NCBI GenBank assembly: GCA_023846275.1
Contig: CM043875.1
Span: 26,483,470 to 26,547,469, forward strand
Source of the DNA: Vanilla planifolia
Taxonomy: Eukaryota; Streptophyta; Magnoliopsida; Asparagales; Orchidaceae
Direction: 5' to 3'
Length of the DNA: 64,000 nucleotides
Shown: in pieces, positions 62,888-64,000 of the stretch
How positions within the stretch are numbered: position 1 is the stretch's first letter
Layout: each line of letters opens with the position of its first letter
Translations under genes and position numbers: made by a program
The notes under the pieces: generated by a model
What the model was told of the DNA's origin: nothing
The model's input: only the letters and a program-made list of their open reading frames with translations
The model's database searches: none

Positions 62888-64000
62888 GTATGGCTCAACC
62901 AAAAGTTTCAACTTTGATGTATCACTGCATAATTCGTGCAGAGAATATGATTTTAGCTGCGTTAGTGAAGATTTCTACACTACAATAGGGGTTTATGGAA
63001 GAGGAACTTCTATACTATGTTAATATTGCATGCAAATACTATTTTTGGAAGACGTTTTGACATAAAGCGAAGGTTAAACTAATCTACATGACAAACTTCC
63101 ATGCAACTACTTTGGATCTAAATGGCTACTTAAACTACAACAGTTAAGCATTTAGAGGACCAGCCGTGAATTCATACTTAGCAGGGGCACCGTAAATTGA
63201 ATTGTATGTTGCATGTCACAGATTTGCTTTAATTTTCTGGTGGTTGGCATTTATGTTTGGTATGCTGAAGTGGGTTTTTTAAACAGATGCGATCTTTTGC
63301 TTATGATAACAAAATTTAGTGGAAGGTTCTTTGTTTGCACAATTCATACATATTTGCAGATGCAGAGGGTTTATGTGAAATTGCGATTAGTACCAACCAC
63401 AAAGAAGGTTCTTTGAAAAAGATTTAATGGAAGATACAGCAAGGAGGATTATGTGAAACCAAATTTATCAATTTCACGTTTAGCATTAATATAGATGAGT
63501 ATGATCATGATGAGGTGTTATATTTTTATGCTTTTTCCTGTTGTTTAGAATTAAAAAATGTGGGTCTTTTGTAACCTATGATGACACCCAATGCATGGGG
63601 TTCTCATCAATGCGAGGATTTAACACTGTTCAACTTGTATTTCAAATATATTGTTTTGAACTCGAAGTCATATCTTGTACGCCATAATCTTAAGGTAAAA
63701 CCATCGGATTCGGTCTGCCAAAAATAAGGCAAACTCATTATTTAGAGTAAAAAACAAAGAGATACCATTTTGGAATCAAAACAAAATGTTTGAAATAAGT
63801 TTTAGATTGTCAACTTGTTCTACGTTGATAAAGCATAGCAATGAATGTTGGAAATTATGTCCTTTGTTCAATCGATTGTTCATCTTTTGCTTCATCTGCT
63901 AGAATGAGTACTCACTCCTATTTAACAGCAATAGAATGGGACAATTTATCACTAATAGTCTTGAGTAAGGGCATTAAAAATAATTTGACCTCATCCTCTA
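62888..64000. other. RGLG intron 5, incomplete at the window edge
   Basis: The donor GTATGG follows codon 263. No downstream RGLG exon (expected to continue VTRSVD or similar) is visible before 64000, so this intron is longer than 1.1 kb. Confidence 0.6.

Noticed and set aside
63213-63416. Possible further RGLG exon near 63358 (TTTGCAG then ATGCAGAGGG)
   Set aside because: The translation does not match the expected continuation of the copine domain after IIADGQ.

Overview
This is a stretch of plant nuclear genome. The genes have GT-AG introns and include two families with plant-type members (an RGLG-type copine/RING ubiquitin ligase and a thioredoxin-like 3-3 protein). The intergenic DNA is AT-rich and carries decayed plant LINEs, Ty3/gypsy elements and a PIF/Harbinger transposon. 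One gene (ankyrin) has strongly GC-rich coding sequence, and several introns are 6-8 kb long; together these fit a non-grass monocot, but I cannot name the species.

Four protein-coding genes can be rebuilt at exon level. (1) An ankyrin-repeat protein, + strand, 17602-20984, four exons, 764 aa. (2) An organelle (probably mitochondrial) ribosome recycling factor, - strand, 34255-21913, eight exons including a 22-nt microexon, 266 aa; its first intron is 8.4 kb and contains a degraded L1-type LINE. (3) A thioredoxin-like 3-3 protein, + strand, 45680-54134, three exons including a 26-nt microexon, 124 aa; its second intron is 8.0 kb and contains a second, broken copy of exon 1. (4) The 5' part of an RGLG-type E3 ubiquitin ligase, + strand, from 55628 and running off the right edge; its first intron is 6.2 kb and contains a decayed PIF/Harbinger transposase. 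Genes 1 and 2 are convergent; genes 3 and 4 are in tandem.

Layout: 1-17200 is gene-free AT-rich DNA with a decayed gypsy pol fragment (about 7.9-9.15 kb) and a LINE RNase H remnant (about 10.5-11.0 kb); 17.3-34.4 kb holds the convergent ankyrin/RRF pair; 34.4-45.5 kb is another gene desert with a gypsy integrase fragment, a long (AT)n tract and a 1.15-kb direct duplication; 45.5-64 kb holds the thioredoxin-like and RGLG genes.

The genes do not form a pathway or cluster, and I found no evidence of a new multi-gene system. The most interesting points are: the thioredoxin-like active site reads WCRVC next to a tandem splice acceptor that could remove the first catalytic Cys in frame; the intronic duplicate of exon 1 that starts at the ATG and has lost the microexon; a cluster of four CACGTG boxes in ankyrin intron 1; and a GC-richer protein-like antisense segment in the same intron.
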